Shown in pieces: positions 8,105-17,881 of a stretch of DNA of 32,187 bases. Position 1 is the first letter of the stretch; each line of letters opens with the position of its first letter. Origin of the DNA: an uncultured Dehalococcoidia bacterium (GTDB lineage Bacteria > Chloroflexota > Dehalococcoidia > Lucifugimonadales > Australimonadaceae); NCBI GenBank assembly GCA_937901475.1, contig CALGTL010000143.1:1-32187 (forward strand), given 5' to 3'. Below the pieces are notes generated by a model. The model made no database searches. It was not told the origin of the DNA and worked only from the letters and a program-made list of their open reading frames with translations. The translations under genes and the position numbers were made by a program.

Positions 8105-9298
8105 CTACTCGCCTAATATCCGCTCACGGAAGATGGCGAATGAGCTTGTGTACCCGTGAAGGTAAGTTGTGTCACCTACTGGGCCAATCTCTCCATTACA
8201 GAAGAATCCCCCCATCGGCAAAGTTCCCATCAACTCATTGAACACGTCTGTGTCATGTCCTTGGCGGCCATACAGGTAATTACCTCTACCTGTGCATTGA
8301 AACATCAACGCCGCCTCCGCATGCCTATTCCCTACTCGATGCAGGTAATTCGCGAAGGCATCCCGTAGGTCTACAGCCGACGTTTCTGCATCCCGAACAT
8401 GGAATTGCACCAGCAGTCCTTCTCTCAGGTCTGCACCAACCGCAACTGCACCTCTCTCGGCGTCAGCACCAACGATATTACGAATGAGGAATTCGCCCGC
8501 GCCCGCGTGCTCTTGAAGCTGGTCCATGGCTACACCCATGAATAGATTGTGTTGCATCAAATCTCGATCATGTTCGTTGGAATTCTGGAACAGATCCTGC
8601 AGCTCTTCCAGCGGGGGGCGGTCGTCCGCAGTCAGCAACATGTTTCCTTCCGCAGCAGTCACGCGCATAGCGTGGCCTACGGGGCGACAGCCTTGGGCAA
8701 CCACGGTGTCCACGACGATCTCGCCGGACAGTGCCACGCCGACCGCGCCGTTTTTATGAGTCACTCCGTTCACATATAGCGAATGTGACCCCGTTCGAGA
8801 GTTTCCGCTCGCGAGACCGCCGATTTTTGCAGCCGCAGGGAATGCATAGTCGAGGCCCGCCAGAAGTGCTTCGCTGTCGACCGTAAACGGATCTGCTAAC
8901 ACGATGAAATGTGGATCAGCAGCGGCGGGTGTACCCACTTGCTCTTCCCAAACATCGGGCCCGGCATCAGGCGATGGCAACGCTCGCCCGGTGATGTGGA
9001 ATGTAGAGAGCACAACCCCCGGTAGGTGCGCTGCGGTAAGTGACAGGGCAGGAGTGGCTTCGATCTCCTTGCCTCCCCCTATCACTCCTGCACCGGTACA
9101 CCCGAGAACAGTGGCGCCAGGGAAGAAGTCGGAGACAAGTTCCGCCAGCGAGTCGACCTGGTAGTCGAAGGCCACATCGGTGAATACGACAACGAGGTCA
9201 GGCGCAAGCCCGTCAAGTCCAACACGAAGCGCTGCCTCACACTCGGCCAGAGCATGATGGAGTAAAGGTTCAGTGGAGATGCTAGATGCCCAACGCAT
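8105..9298 (-). CDS. FIST domain-containing sensory protein (FIST_N/FIST_C)
   Basis: DLVVVFTDVAFDYQVDSLAELVSDFFPGATVLGCTGAGVIGGGKEIE...ALSLTAAHLPG; C-terminal ALMFQCTGRGNYLYG...FNELMGTLPMGGFFCNGEIGPVGDTTYLHGYTSSFAIF. Confidence 0.87.
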   Translation of the reverse strand: MRWASSISTEPLLHHALAECEAALRVGLDGLAPDLVVVFTDVAFDYQVDSLAELVSDFFPGATVLGCTGAGVIGGGKEIEATPALSLTAAHLPGVVLSTFHITGRALPSPDAGPDVWEEQVGTPAAADPHFIVLADPFTVDSEALLAGLDYAFPAAAKIGGLASGNSRTGSHSLYVNGVTHKNGAVGVALSGEIVVDTVVAQGCRPVGHAMRVTAAEGNMLLTADDRPPLEELQDLFQNSNEHDRDLMQHNLFMGVAMDQLQEHAGAGEFLIRNIVGADAERGAVAVGADLREGLLVQFHVRDAETSAVDLRDAFANYLHRVGNRHAEAALMFQCTGRGNYLYGRQGHDTDVFNELMGTLPMGGFFCNGEIGPVGDTTYLHGYTSSFAIFRERILGE

Positions 9299-9443
9299 AA
9301 CTAATCGTCAAACCCTTGGAGAGCAGTGGATTACATACCCGATGGGCTAGCCCATGGACGGTGAGTATAGTGCATATGGCTCCTACCTTAGGCGTGTATC
9401 AGGTTGGACAAAGTCTCTCAAACAGAAGTAAGATAGAGCGGTC

Positions 9444-9470
9444 GAAGGAGTGGGCACTGCCCACTCTTTC
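9444..9470 (+). promoter_or_regulatory. Strong leader hairpin upstream of nusA
   Basis: GAAGGAGTGGGC-ACT-GCCCACTCTTTC: 12-bp stem (one G-U) with triloop, ~83 nt before the nusA ATG. Confidence 0.6.
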
Positions 9471-9552
9471 GTTCTTCAAGCAGATTTGCCGTATCGAATT
9501 AGTCGTATTGGGGCACCCCAAACGCGGCAGTAGAGTAGGACGAGGTAGGCAC

Positions 9553-11184
9553 ATGAAGAGCGAGTTCTTGATTGCAGTTACGCAGTTGGCGGCAGAACGC
9601 AATTTGCCGCAGGATATGGTCATATCTGCAGTAGAGGCGGCCCTAGCATCCGCGTATCGGAAAGACAGCGCATCTGGGGGTCAGAGCAATGTACGCGTTC
9701 ACCTCGATGCGGGTAGCGGTGACATAGACGTATTTTTGCTAAAGACTATCGTCGATGAAATTACCAACGACCTCGCCGAGATTACTATGGCCGAGGCCAA
9801 AGCGCTTCGACCGAAAGAAACTCACGAGATCGGAGACATCCTAGAGTTCGAAATGGAACCTCAGGTGGCTGGTCGTATCGCCGCTCAAACCGCGAAGCAA
9901 GTCGTAATTCAGCGACTGCGTGAGGCGGAACGCGAACTGGTCTTCGCAGAGTTCTCCGAACGCGAAGGCGAAGTGTTCACCGCAACGGTTCAACGTGGTG
10001 ACTCCCGCTACGGCGGTGTAGTTACTCTGGACCTTAATGGCCGAGCCACGGCGATTCTGCCCGCTTCAGAGCAATCCCAGGCTGAGCGTTACAGGCCAGG
10101 TATGAAAGTTAAAGTGATGATTCTTGAAGTCAGCCGTACCCCGCGCGGCCCTGAGATCATCGCTACACGTACACACGCAGATCTGCTGCGTAGGCTCTTT
10201 GAGATGGAAGTGCCTGAGATCTACAACGGCATTGTTGAGATTCGAGGGATCTCTCGTGAGGCCGGCTCACGCGCTAAGGTTGCAGTACTCGCCAAGCAGG
10301 AGGGCGTCGATCCGGTCGGCGCATGCGTTGGTCTTCGTGGCATTCGCATCCAGAATATTGTCAATGAGCTACAGGGTGAGAAGATAGATGTCATCCAGTG
10401 GTCTACGGACGACTCGGTGTTCATCTCGCACGCCTTGAGCCCGGCACAACCGTTGCGCGTAGAACTTAACAATGACGACCTAACGGCAACCGTAATTGTT
10501 CCTGATCGCCAGCTTTCATTAGCGATTGGTCGTGAGGGGCAAAATGCACGGTTGGCAGCGAAACTCACCGGCTGGAAAGTAGACATCAAGAGCTCGACTG
10601 AGATCGAGATCGAGCGCATGAAGCAGCAGATTGATGGAGATGTCGCGGAGCGAGCCGCTACTGCCGCTGCAGAGACACCACCTCCCGCCGATATTGAGGA
10701 ACTGGTCACTGCGGTAGTCGAGTCTGCCGAGGCACCGATTCCTGCTAGTGCTCCTGAAATTCACCCGGAACCCCAGACAGCAGCCATAACTGCTGCTGAA
10801 GAAGCAGCGGTCATGGCACAGCTGGAAGCCGAGGCTGCTGCGGCAGCGGCAGCAGCACCGGGCGCAGGCCTTTCCGCCGAAGAGATGCTCGCATACGAGT
10901 CGCTGGATCTCGAGCCCATGATTGAAGAAGAAGTAATCATCGAGGAAGAGGTCACTGTGACCGAGTCTCCTGATGACGATGTATGGAATATTGGCAAGGC
11001 TACAGGTCGTGGCCCGCAGATTAGATTCGCCGAGGACATACTTGGTAATCAACCTGCACGGCGTGCCCCTAGTGGCCGGAGACGTGGTGGTGGTAACCGG
11101 CCCCCAGCGCGTGGCCCAGCGCGTGGCCCAGCGCGTGGCCCGGCGCGTGGCGGTCCCGGTTCAGGAGGAGCCCCTAGCTCCTAA
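9553..11184 (+). CDS. nusA: Transcription termination/antitermination protein NusA with low-complexity C-terminal tail
   Basis: [39 protein letters not shown]1 region; KH regions [25 protein letters not shown] and [25 protein letters not shown]; tail Ala/Glu-rich then ARGP-rich. True start is 9553 (track begins at 9316). Confidence 0.93.
   Translation: MKSEFLIAVTQLAAERNLPQDMVISAVEAALASAYRKDSASGGQSNVRVHLDAGSGDIDVFLLKTIVDEITNDLAEITMAEAKALRPKETHEIGDILEFEMEPQVAGRIAAQTAKQVVIQRLREAERELVFAEFSEREGEVFTATVQRGDSRYGGVVTLDLNGRATAILPASEQSQAERYRPGMKVKVMILEVSRTPRGPEIIATRTHADLLRRLFEMEVPEIYNGIVEIRGISREAGSRAKVAVLAKQEGVDPVGACVGLRGIRIQNIVNELQGEKIDVIQWSTDDSVFISHALSPAQPLRVELNNDDLTATVIVPDRQLSLAIGREGQNARLAAKLTGWKVDIKSSTEIEIERMKQQIDGDVAERAATAAAETPPPADIEELVTAVVESAEAPIPASAPEIHPEPQTAAITAAEEAAVMAQLEAEAAAAAAAAPGAGLSAEEMLAYESLDLEPMIEEEVIIEEEVTVTESPDDDVWNIGKATGRGPQIRFAEDILGNQPARRAPSGRRRGGGNRPPARGPARGPARGPARGGPGSGGAPSS
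11107..11154 (+). repeat. 12-bp tandem repeat (about 4 copies) encoding ARGP units in the NusA tail
   Basis: gcgcgtggccca x2, gcgcgtggcccg, gcgcgtggcggt; encodes [17 protein letters not shown]. Confidence 0.85.
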
Positions 11185-11201
11185 GGCTTGAGGTTTTACA
11201 A

Positions 11202-11477
11202 GTGATGCGCGAACGACACGTGCCAGAGCGCTCCTGCGTCGTATGCAATAAAAAAATGCCTAAGCGTGATCTGGTTCGCGTTGTACTTACTCCAGCCGGC
11301 GTGTGTACGGTCGATGAGACAGGCAAGCTGGCCGGACGCGGTGCTTATCTGTGTCATCAACTAGCTTGCTGGGGACGCGCAGTGAAGGGTGGTCGACTTG
11401 CTCATGCACTTCGGGGCGAGGTCACAGCAGACGACAAGGCGAGGCTCACGGAGTTCAGTGCCACCCTGATTGCATAG
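11202..11477 (+). CDS. ylxR: YlxR family (DUF448) RNA-binding protein
   Basis: RHVPERSCVVCNKKMPKRDLVRVVLTPAG...GKLAGRGAYLC; located between nusA and infB. Confidence 0.92.
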   Translation: MMRERHVPERSCVVCNKKMPKRDLVRVVLTPAGVCTVDETGKLAGRGAYLCHQLACWGRAVKGGRLAHALRGEVTADDKARLTEFSATLIA

Positions 11478-11534
11478 CCGGCGCAGTCAGCCCTGTAAGA
11501 TTAATGGGACAGTATTTGAGAGAGAGGTTTCTGC

Positions 11535-13319
11535 ATGGTTGAGGAAGCGCAAGATCAAACCGCTGCTACACGAACAGTAACGCTGCGTGCTCTCCCCCTG
11601 GGAGAGGCGATTTCCGTTGGCGCGTTGGCGCAGCGCATGCAGGTTGAGTCCGTAGCCGTAATCAAGCAGTTGATGCGCGTAGGTATCTTCGCAAGCATCA
11701 ACGAAGTTATCGATTACGACACAGCAGCTGGTATCGTTCGGGCCTTCGGGTTCGCAGCTCGAAAAGCTGAAGATACCGCCTCTGCTGCAGCGGGATCGGT
11801 AGCAGAAGACGAGACCGCTGACCTCACACTACGCCCCGCTGTCGTAACCATCTTGGGGCACGTAGACCACGGCAAGACAACCCTACTAGACGCAATCCGC
11901 AGTACCAGCGTTGTCGACAACGAGGCCGGGGGCATCACGCAGCACATTGGCGCTTACCAAGTGGAGCATGATGGCCACGCAATAACTTTCATCGACACCC
12001 CTGGTCACGAGGCGTTCACTGCGATGCGAGCACGTGGTGCCCAAGTAACTGACATCGCGATTTTGGTTGTGGCTGCTGATGATGGCGTCATGCCACAAAC
12101 GGCTGAGGCTATCGACCATATCAAGGCTGCAGGGGTGCCTATTATCGTTGCCATCAACAAGATGGATTCCGATAACGCAGATGCAGAGAAGGTCCGTCGC
12201 CAGCTCTCCGAGCGCGAGCTGCTCGTTGAGAAATGGGGCGGGGATGTGATTGATGTGGAAGTCTCTGCCAAAGCTCGCACTGGCCTCGATGATCTCCTAG
12301 AAAACATACAACTCGTTGCAGAGGTCGCAGAGCTCAAGGCTAATTCGGAGCGCCCTGGAGTCGGAGTAGTCCTCGAGTGCCGTATGGACAAGAGTCGCGG
12401 AATATTAGCCACTGTGCTCGTACAAACCGGCACACTCAACGTAGGTGATCATCTCGTAGTTGGGTCTGTTCGTGGCCGTGTCAAGGCACTAGTAGACGAC
12501 AAAGGCGCGCGAGTGAAATCAGCGGGCCCTTCTACTCCTATCGAGATTCTTGGCCTCAATGACCAGCCAAGCGCTGGCGACCGCTTAGTGGTAGTTCCAG
12601 ATGAGAAAACTGCTCGGGACACAGTCGCAGAAGTTCAGCGCAGGCAAGTCATCCACAAAGCTCGCGGAACCAGCCTAGAAGAGGTCGGGTCACGCGTATC
12701 TAACGGTGAGGCAAAAGAGCTCGCGTTGGTCGTGAAAACTGATGTGAACGGGAGCATCGAAGCTGTACGCCAGGCATTGGAACAACTCAGCTCTGAGGAA
12801 ACTCAAGTTCGAATTATCCACGCTGCTACAGGCGCTATCACCGAGAGTGACGTGCTACTCGCAGTCGCCTCCAATGCAGTCATCGTCGGTTTCAACGTTG
12901 GCAGTGACCAGGGTGCACAGCGCTTGGCCGCACAAGACAGCGTTCAAATTCGCTCGTACAACATCATATATCGTCTCATTGAAGATATAGAGGCCGCTCT
13001 AAGCGGCATGCTTGAGCCCACTATGGTCGACGTTATCGAGGGCACAGCAGAGGTTCGGGCTGTTTTCAACTTACCCCGCAATCGCCAAAGCGCCGGTTGC
13101 TATGTAAACAACGGGAAAATTATTCGGGCGGCCATGGCTCGGGTTATCCGTAACGGCGAAATCATGTTCGATGGGCCAGTGGCAAACCTACGACGATTCA
13201 AAGACGATGTCCGAGAAGTAGCAACCGGCTACGAGTGTGGTCTGTCCATAGAGGGCTTCCACAGTTTCGAAGAGCAAGACGTCATCGAAATCCATCGCCA
13301 GGTCCAGACCAGCGCTTAG
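11535..13319 (+). CDS. infB: Translation initiation factor IF-2 (short N-terminus)
   Basis: IF2_N-like QRMQVESVAVIKQLMRVGIFASINEVIDYDTA; GTPase GHVDHGKTTLLD, DTPGHEAF, NKMD; IF-2 domains 2-4. Confidence 0.97.
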   Translation: MVEEAQDQTAATRTVTLRALPLGEAISVGALAQRMQVESVAVIKQLMRVGIFASINEVIDYDTAAGIVRAFGFAARKAEDTASAAAGSVAEDETADLTLRPAVVTILGHVDHGKTTLLDAIRSTSVVDNEAGGITQHIGAYQVEHDGHAITFIDTPGHEAFTAMRARGAQVTDIAILVVAADDGVMPQTAEAIDHIKAAGVPIIVAINKMDSDNADAEKVRRQLSERELLVEKWGGDVIDVEVSAKARTGLDDLLENIQLVAEVAELKANSERPGVGVVLECRMDKSRGILATVLVQTGTLNVGDHLVVGSVRGRVKALVDDKGARVKSAGPSTPIEILGLNDQPSAGDRLVVVPDEKTARDTVAEVQRRQVIHKARGTSLEEVGSRVSNGEAKELALVVKTDVNGSIEAVRQALEQLSSEETQVRIIHAATGAITESDVLLAVASNAVIVGFNVGSDQGAQRLAAQDSVQIRSYNIIYRLIEDIEAALSGMLEPTMVDVIEGTAEVRAVFNLPRNRQSAGCYVNNGKIIRAAMARVIRNGEIMFDGPVANLRRFKDDVREVATGYECGLSIEGFHSFEEQDVIEIHRQVQTSA

Positions 13320-13346
13320 CCTCGGCTCAGCCCATGGAGATATCAG

Positions 13347-13709
13347 ATGAGCCGGCGCACAGAGCAGGTTAGCGGGTTGCTGCGCGAAGAGATTAGTCGC
13401 ATGCTGCTCGAAGAAATACAGGATCCACGCCTCGGGCGATTGGTCACCATCGCACGCGTGGAGCCAAGTTCCGACCTTGAGCACGCCCTGATACGCGTAA
13501 CTGTATTTGGCGACGCGGAGGCAGCGGACAACGCACTTGCAGGCCTAGAAGCCGCAACAGGCTATCTACGCCGCAAGCTTGGCCTACGTCTCCAGCTCAG
13601 GAAGACTCCAGAACTAAAATTTGTCCTAGATGAGTCAATTCGAGAAGGAGATCGCGTGCTAGATCTACTCAACTCTCTGAGAGACCAGGAGACTCTTGAA
13701 AATGGCTAA
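13347..13709 (+). CDS. rbfA: Ribosome-binding factor A
   Basis: MSRRTEQVSGLLREEISRMLLEEIQDPRLGRLVTIARVEPSSDLEHALIRVTVFGD...LRRKLGLRLQLRKTPELKFVLDESI. Confidence 0.95.
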   Translation: MSRRTEQVSGLLREEISRMLLEEIQDPRLGRLVTIARVEPSSDLEHALIRVTVFGDAEAADNALAGLEAATGYLRRKLGLRLQLRKTPELKFVLDESIREGDRVLDLLNSLRDQETLENG

Positions 13710-14643
13710 TGGTTCTCGGCCGACGGCCGACGGCATTCTTGTGTTGAACAAGCCCAGAGATGTGACCTCCATGGAGATGGTCCGACTTGCTAAGCGTGTC
13801 AGTCACGTCAAACGTGTGGGCCATGCAGGCACTCTCGACCCCATCGCTACAGGCGTGCTCCCGGTTTGTTTCGGCCAAGCGACACGCTTGATGGAGTTCA
13901 TGGTGGATGGTCGCAAAATCTATCGCGCAGAGTTCACGTTAGGATCCGCAACCGATACCTACGACTCTTTCGGCGCTAAGACACACTCCGGTGATTGGTC
14001 CAGCATCACTAGAACAGATGTTGAGGCTCTTTTCCCTGGTTTCACGGGCGCGGTGCTGCAAACCCCTCCAATGTACAGCGCCCTCAAACATGAGGGGAAA
14101 CGCCTGTACGAGCTAGCACGGGCGGGCATTGAGGTCGAGCGCGAAAGCAGGGAAGTTATTGTCTACGAGATTAGGTTAATGGAGTTCGCCCTTCCTAAGC
14201 TCGTAATCGAGGTCGAGTGTGGCCGAGGTTTCTACATGCGCACGTTTGCCCATGATGTGGGGCTCGCGCTGGGTTGCTACGCTCATCTCACCGAGCTTCA
14301 GCGCCGCAAGGCTGGTGCATTCACAATCGAAAACACGCTCGCTCCCGATGCGTTCGAAGCAGCAGCAGATGAGGAAGCGTGGCGCGAGTTGCTACTGCCG
14401 CCTGACGCTGCATTGCAGGCGCTGGAGTCTCTAGTGTTGGATTCAGCCGCGGAGCGCCACTTGCGTAACGGGCAGACCGTTACGCTGCCGGCCTCATCCA
14501 CCTACGCCAAGCACTTGGACACTCGTCGCGCTTACACCTCAGATGGCAAGTTCCTCGCTATTGTTCGCTTCAACCGAGCAGAGAGTACCTGGCAGCCTGA
14601 GCGTGTCTTCAATCTTTCCGAGCCCTCGCGCTACGCCCCTTAG
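13702..14643 (+). CDS. truB: tRNA pseudouridine(55) synthase TruB
   Basis: GILVLNKPRDVTSMEMV, KRVGHAGTLDPIATGVLPVCFGQATR, TPPMYSALKHEGKRLYELAR, GRGFYMRTFAHDVG. Overlaps the end of rbfA. Confidence 0.95.
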   Translation: MANGSRPTADGILVLNKPRDVTSMEMVRLAKRVSHVKRVGHAGTLDPIATGVLPVCFGQATRLMEFMVDGRKIYRAEFTLGSATDTYDSFGAKTHSGDWSSITRTDVEALFPGFTGAVLQTPPMYSALKHEGKRLYELARAGIEVERESREVIVYEIRLMEFALPKLVIEVECGRGFYMRTFAHDVGLALGCYAHLTELQRRKAGAFTIENTLAPDAFEAAADEEAWRELLLPPDAALQALESLVLDSAAERHLRNGQTVTLPASSTYAKHLDTRRAYTSDGKFLAIVRFNRAESTWQPERVFNLSEPSRYAP

Positions 14644-14650
14644 GCCGGAC

Positions 14651-14691
14651 TGGGCCCCCACTTTGGGCCCGCGATTGGGTCCCAAGGCCCA
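14651..14691 (+). terminator. Hairpin terminator candidate after truB
   Basis: Nested stems TGGGCC/GGCCCA (14651-14656/14686-14691) and TTGGGCCC/GGGtCCCAA (14663-14670/14677-14685). Confidence 0.55.
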
Positions 14692-14753
14692 TGCGCCCAA
14701 GCCGCTAGTCGGTTAATCTCCATGCACACAGTTCCAAAGCACGGAGGTTTCCC

Positions 14754-15821
14754 ATGGGCAAGATCAAAGTAGCGATAGTCGGAGTAGGCAACTGCTCGTC
14801 GTCGTTCGTACAAGGACTCCACAAATATGCAGACGTAGCTGAGGATGGTTTCATCCCAGGTCTGATGCACAACAGTCTTGGCGGCTACTCCATCGGTGAT
14901 ATTGAAGTCGTCGCTGCGTTTGATATCGATAAGGAGAAGGTCGGTAAAGATGTTTCTGAGGCCATCTTCTCAGGCCAGAACAACACCGCAAAGTTCATGG
15001 ATGTCCCCCATATGGGAGTCACCGTCGAGCGTGGTATGACCCACGATGGCCTAGGTAAGTACCTGTCGCAGGTGATTGAGAAGGCCGACGGCCCCACGGC
15101 CGACATCGCTAGCATTCTTAAGGAACGCGAAGTGGATGTACTCATCAACTACTTACCTGTCGGCTCGGAGGAAGCAACTAAGTGGTACGTGGAGCAGGCG
15201 CTGCAGGCCAAGGTTGGCGTTGTCAACTGTATACCTGTTTTCATCGCCCGCGAGCCGTACTGGCAGAAACGATTCGAAGATGCTGGTGTGCCGATTGTCG
15301 GGGATGACATCAAATCTCAGGTGGGCGCAACGATTACTCATCGTGTGCTCACGAATTTGTTTAAGAACCGCGGAGTGAAGATTGAACGTACGTACCAGTT
15401 GAACTTCGGTGGCAACACCGACTTCATGAACATGCTTGAACGCGAACGCTTGGAATCTAAGAAGGAGTCCAAGACCAACGCAGTCATCTCTCAACTCCCC
15501 TACGACATCGGCGCAAAGAACGTCCATGTCGGACCTTCGGATTACGTGCCTTGGTTAGAGGATCGAAAGTGGTGCCACATCCGTATCGAAGGACGGACCT
15601 TCGGTGATGTTCCCTTGAACATGGAGCTCAAGCTCGAAGTTTGGGACAGCCCCAACTCAGCTGGCGTCGTTGTTGACGCTGTCCGCTGTGTAAAGCTTGG
15701 ACTCGATCGTGGTATCTCCGGCCAGTTGGATGGTCCCAGTTCATACTTCATGAAGTCCCCTTTCCACCAGCACTCGGACGACATTGCCTACGAGTTGGTG
15801 GAGGAGTTCTCCAAGGGGTAA
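14754..15821 (+). CDS. ino1: myo-Inositol-1-phosphate synthase
   Basis: [73 protein letters not shown]. Confidence 0.93.
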   Translation: MGKIKVAIVGVGNCSSSFVQGLHKYADVAEDGFIPGLMHNSLGGYSIGDIEVVAAFDIDKEKVGKDVSEAIFSGQNNTAKFMDVPHMGVTVERGMTHDGLGKYLSQVIEKADGPTADIASILKEREVDVLINYLPVGSEEATKWYVEQALQAKVGVVNCIPVFIAREPYWQKRFEDAGVPIVGDDIKSQVGATITHRVLTNLFKNRGVKIERTYQLNFGGNTDFMNMLERERLESKKESKTNAVISQLPYDIGAKNVHVGPSDYVPWLEDRKWCHIRIEGRTFGDVPLNMELKLEVWDSPNSAGVVVDAVRCVKLGLDRGISGQLDGPSSYFMKSPFHQHSDDIAYELVEEFSKG

Positions 15822-15959
15822 TACTTACATTCTGAGCACGTGTTCCCCAAGGAGGAGCACGTGCTTGAAAGCGCTTCTAGTTCGTGCCGTATTTACGTAT
15901 CGTAAGACCCGCGCTGGTTGTTTGTTCACGCAGCTAGTCAAATCTTTAGGGGAGGCCTC

Positions 15960-17153
15960 GTGGCGGAGTCAGTCACGGCACCGAAACCACTGCAAACTGC
16001 AGCTGGCAAACGTCAGCTAAAAGTCGCCCTCGTGTCACCGTACGATTACGGTGCCCCTGGCGGGGTCAATGACCATGTCACCAATCTGGCGACACAGCTC
16101 CGCAAGAAGGGCCACATCGTCAAGGTAATCGCCCCCATCGCCGATGCGAGTCACCAAGACCTCGGACCCGATTTCATCCCCATGGGACGACCTGTTCCTA
16201 TCCCTAGTGGGGGTGCCGTTGCCCGTGTCTCAGTATCCGTTTGGCTAGAACCGCGCGTAAAGGAATTGCTCGAGCAGGAAAATTTTGACATTGTCCATTT
16301 GCACGAGCCCCTCGCTCCCGCGCTTCCGCTTACTGTGTTGCACTCCTCGACTGCCATCAATATAGGCACTTTTCACTCATTCAAAGGCACTCGCTTCTAC
16401 CGGGTCTGGCGCTACGTAAGTCGACGTTGGTTCAAAAAGCTAGACGGGCTCATAGCGGTATCAGCACCTGCCCGGGACTTCGTGTCGAAGTTTTACCCCG
16501 GCGAGTACGAGATTATCCCAAACGGCGTGGATGTCGACCGTTTCACCACGCCACTCCCACCCATCGAGAAATTCAAGGATGGGAAGATCAATATCTTGTT
16601 CTTAGGGCGCATGGAGCGTCGCAAGGGCTTAAAGTACCTATTGATGGCTTATAGCCGACTCAAGTGGCGATACCCGAACATCCGGTTGATTGTTGTCGGT
16701 GCAGGGAACCCCGGGGAAGAGGTACTCACGCTGATCAGCGAGCGTAACCTCACCGATGTGGAGCTCGTGGGCCCAGTGCCTTACGAAGACCTCCCGCGCT
16801 ACTACCAAACCGCTGATATCTTCTGCGCACCTAATACCGGGCGAGAGAGCTTTGGCATCGTACTTGTTGAAGCCATGGCAGCAAGCAAACCGATTGTAGC
16901 CACTCGTATCGACGGCTTTAGTAAAGTTCTCTCCAACGGCGTCGAAGGGCTTTTGGTCCGGCCCAAAGACGACGCGGAGTTGGCTTTCGGGCTGGAGCGA
17001 TTAATCAAAGACGCGGACATGCGTCGTGAGATGGGCGCTCGCGGTCGTATCACGGTTGAGCAATATCGCTGGGATGTAATCGCAGATCGCGTGCTCAATT
17101 ACTACGAGACCATAATGTGGCGTAAAGGGCGCCTTGAGGAGCAAATCGCGTGA
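15960..17153 (+). CDS. GT4-family glycosyltransferase (PimA/PimC-like)
   Basis: [98 protein letters not shown] 15960 preceded by aggggagg. Confidence 0.88.
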   Translation: MAESVTAPKPLQTAAGKRQLKVALVSPYDYGAPGGVNDHVTNLATQLRKKGHIVKVIAPIADASHQDLGPDFIPMGRPVPIPSGGAVARVSVSVWLEPRVKELLEQENFDIVHLHEPLAPALPLTVLHSSTAINIGTFHSFKGTRFYRVWRYVSRRWFKKLDGLIAVSAPARDFVSKFYPGEYEIIPNGVDVDRFTTPLPPIEKFKDGKINILFLGRMERRKGLKYLLMAYSRLKWRYPNIRLIVVGAGNPGEEVLTLISERNLTDVELVGPVPYEDLPRYYQTADIFCAPNTGRESFGIVLVEAMAASKPIVATRIDGFSKVLSNGVEGLLVRPKDDAELAFGLERLIKDADMRREMGARGRITVEQYRWDVIADRVLNYYETIMWRKGRLEEQIA

Positions 17154-17758
17154 GTAAGTTTAAAGATGAATTCGTCCCGCTGAGAATTCGAGCTAAGGGA
17201 TGGGCAACCCGCTACTTTAGCGGCCCGATTGCGCGGGGACTTGTCGCGCTCCACATCTCTGCAAACGCCATCACTATCGCAGGTTTCTTTGTCGCAGTAG
17301 GAGCAGCTTACTTGTTATCTCAGGGTGAGTTGGTCATCGGCGGCATCGTCATGCTGGCCGGTGCCATCATGGATATGTTCGATGGAGCGGTTGCTCGCAT
17401 CACCGGTAAGGCATCGACGTTTGGAGCCTTCCTTGACTCAGTTCTTGACCGCTTAGGTGAAGCTGCGGTGCTGTTCGGTCTGCTCGTCTTCTACATTCGC
17501 GAAGGCAATGAATTGGGCGCATTTCTCGCGTTCGGCACCGCCGTGCTATCAATTATGGTTAGCTATTCACGAGCTAGGGCCGAAGGGCTCAGCGTGCAAG
17601 GCGACGTAGGTTTGATGGGAAGACCTGAGCGCATCATCGTGATGGGCATCGGCCTGCTCTCGAAGTACCCGCAATACGCGATGGGCGTCATCATGGCGGT
17701 CTCAGCCATAACCATCACGCAGCGGGCAGCCCATGTTTGGCGCAACGCAGATCACTAG
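17150..17758 (+). CDS. CDP-alcohol phosphatidyltransferase (phosphatidylinositol-phosphate synthase-like)
   Basis: CDP-OH-PT motif [27 protein letters not shown] fits D-G-x2-A-R-x8-G-x3-D-x3-D; multiple TM helices; GTG start overlaps the upstream stop. Confidence 0.92.
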   Translation: MSKFKDEFVPLRIRAKGWATRYFSGPIARGLVALHISANAITIAGFFVAVGAAYLLSQGELVIGGIVMLAGAIMDMFDGAVARITGKASTFGAFLDSVLDRLGEAAVLFGLLVFYIREGNELGAFLAFGTAVLSIMVSYSRARAEGLSVQGDVGLMGRPERIIVMGIGLLSKYPQYAMGVIMAVSAITITQRAAHVWRNADH

Positions 17759-17881
17759 CATCTAGGTGCACACGTTGAATCATTGCCCGTAGAATACATT
17801 TAACATCCCTAACACTCTACCGCTAATTCCCTCAGCGACAGAGCGACAACGACCACTAGTATGACCATCCCGGAGATAAGA

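Noticed and set aside
9316-9552. N-terminal extension of NusA in the track
   Set aside because: NusA homology begins exactly at MKSEFL (9553); the extension spans the leader hairpin.
10221-11052. Minus-strand ORFs 10221..10709, 10519..11052 and 10761..11039
   Set aside because: Low-complexity antisense shadows of nusA.
15836-15859. gcacgtg...cacgtgc repeats before the GT4 gene as a regulatory hairpin
   Set aside because: Short arms with a long loop, and overlaps an SD-like aaggagga; not convincing.
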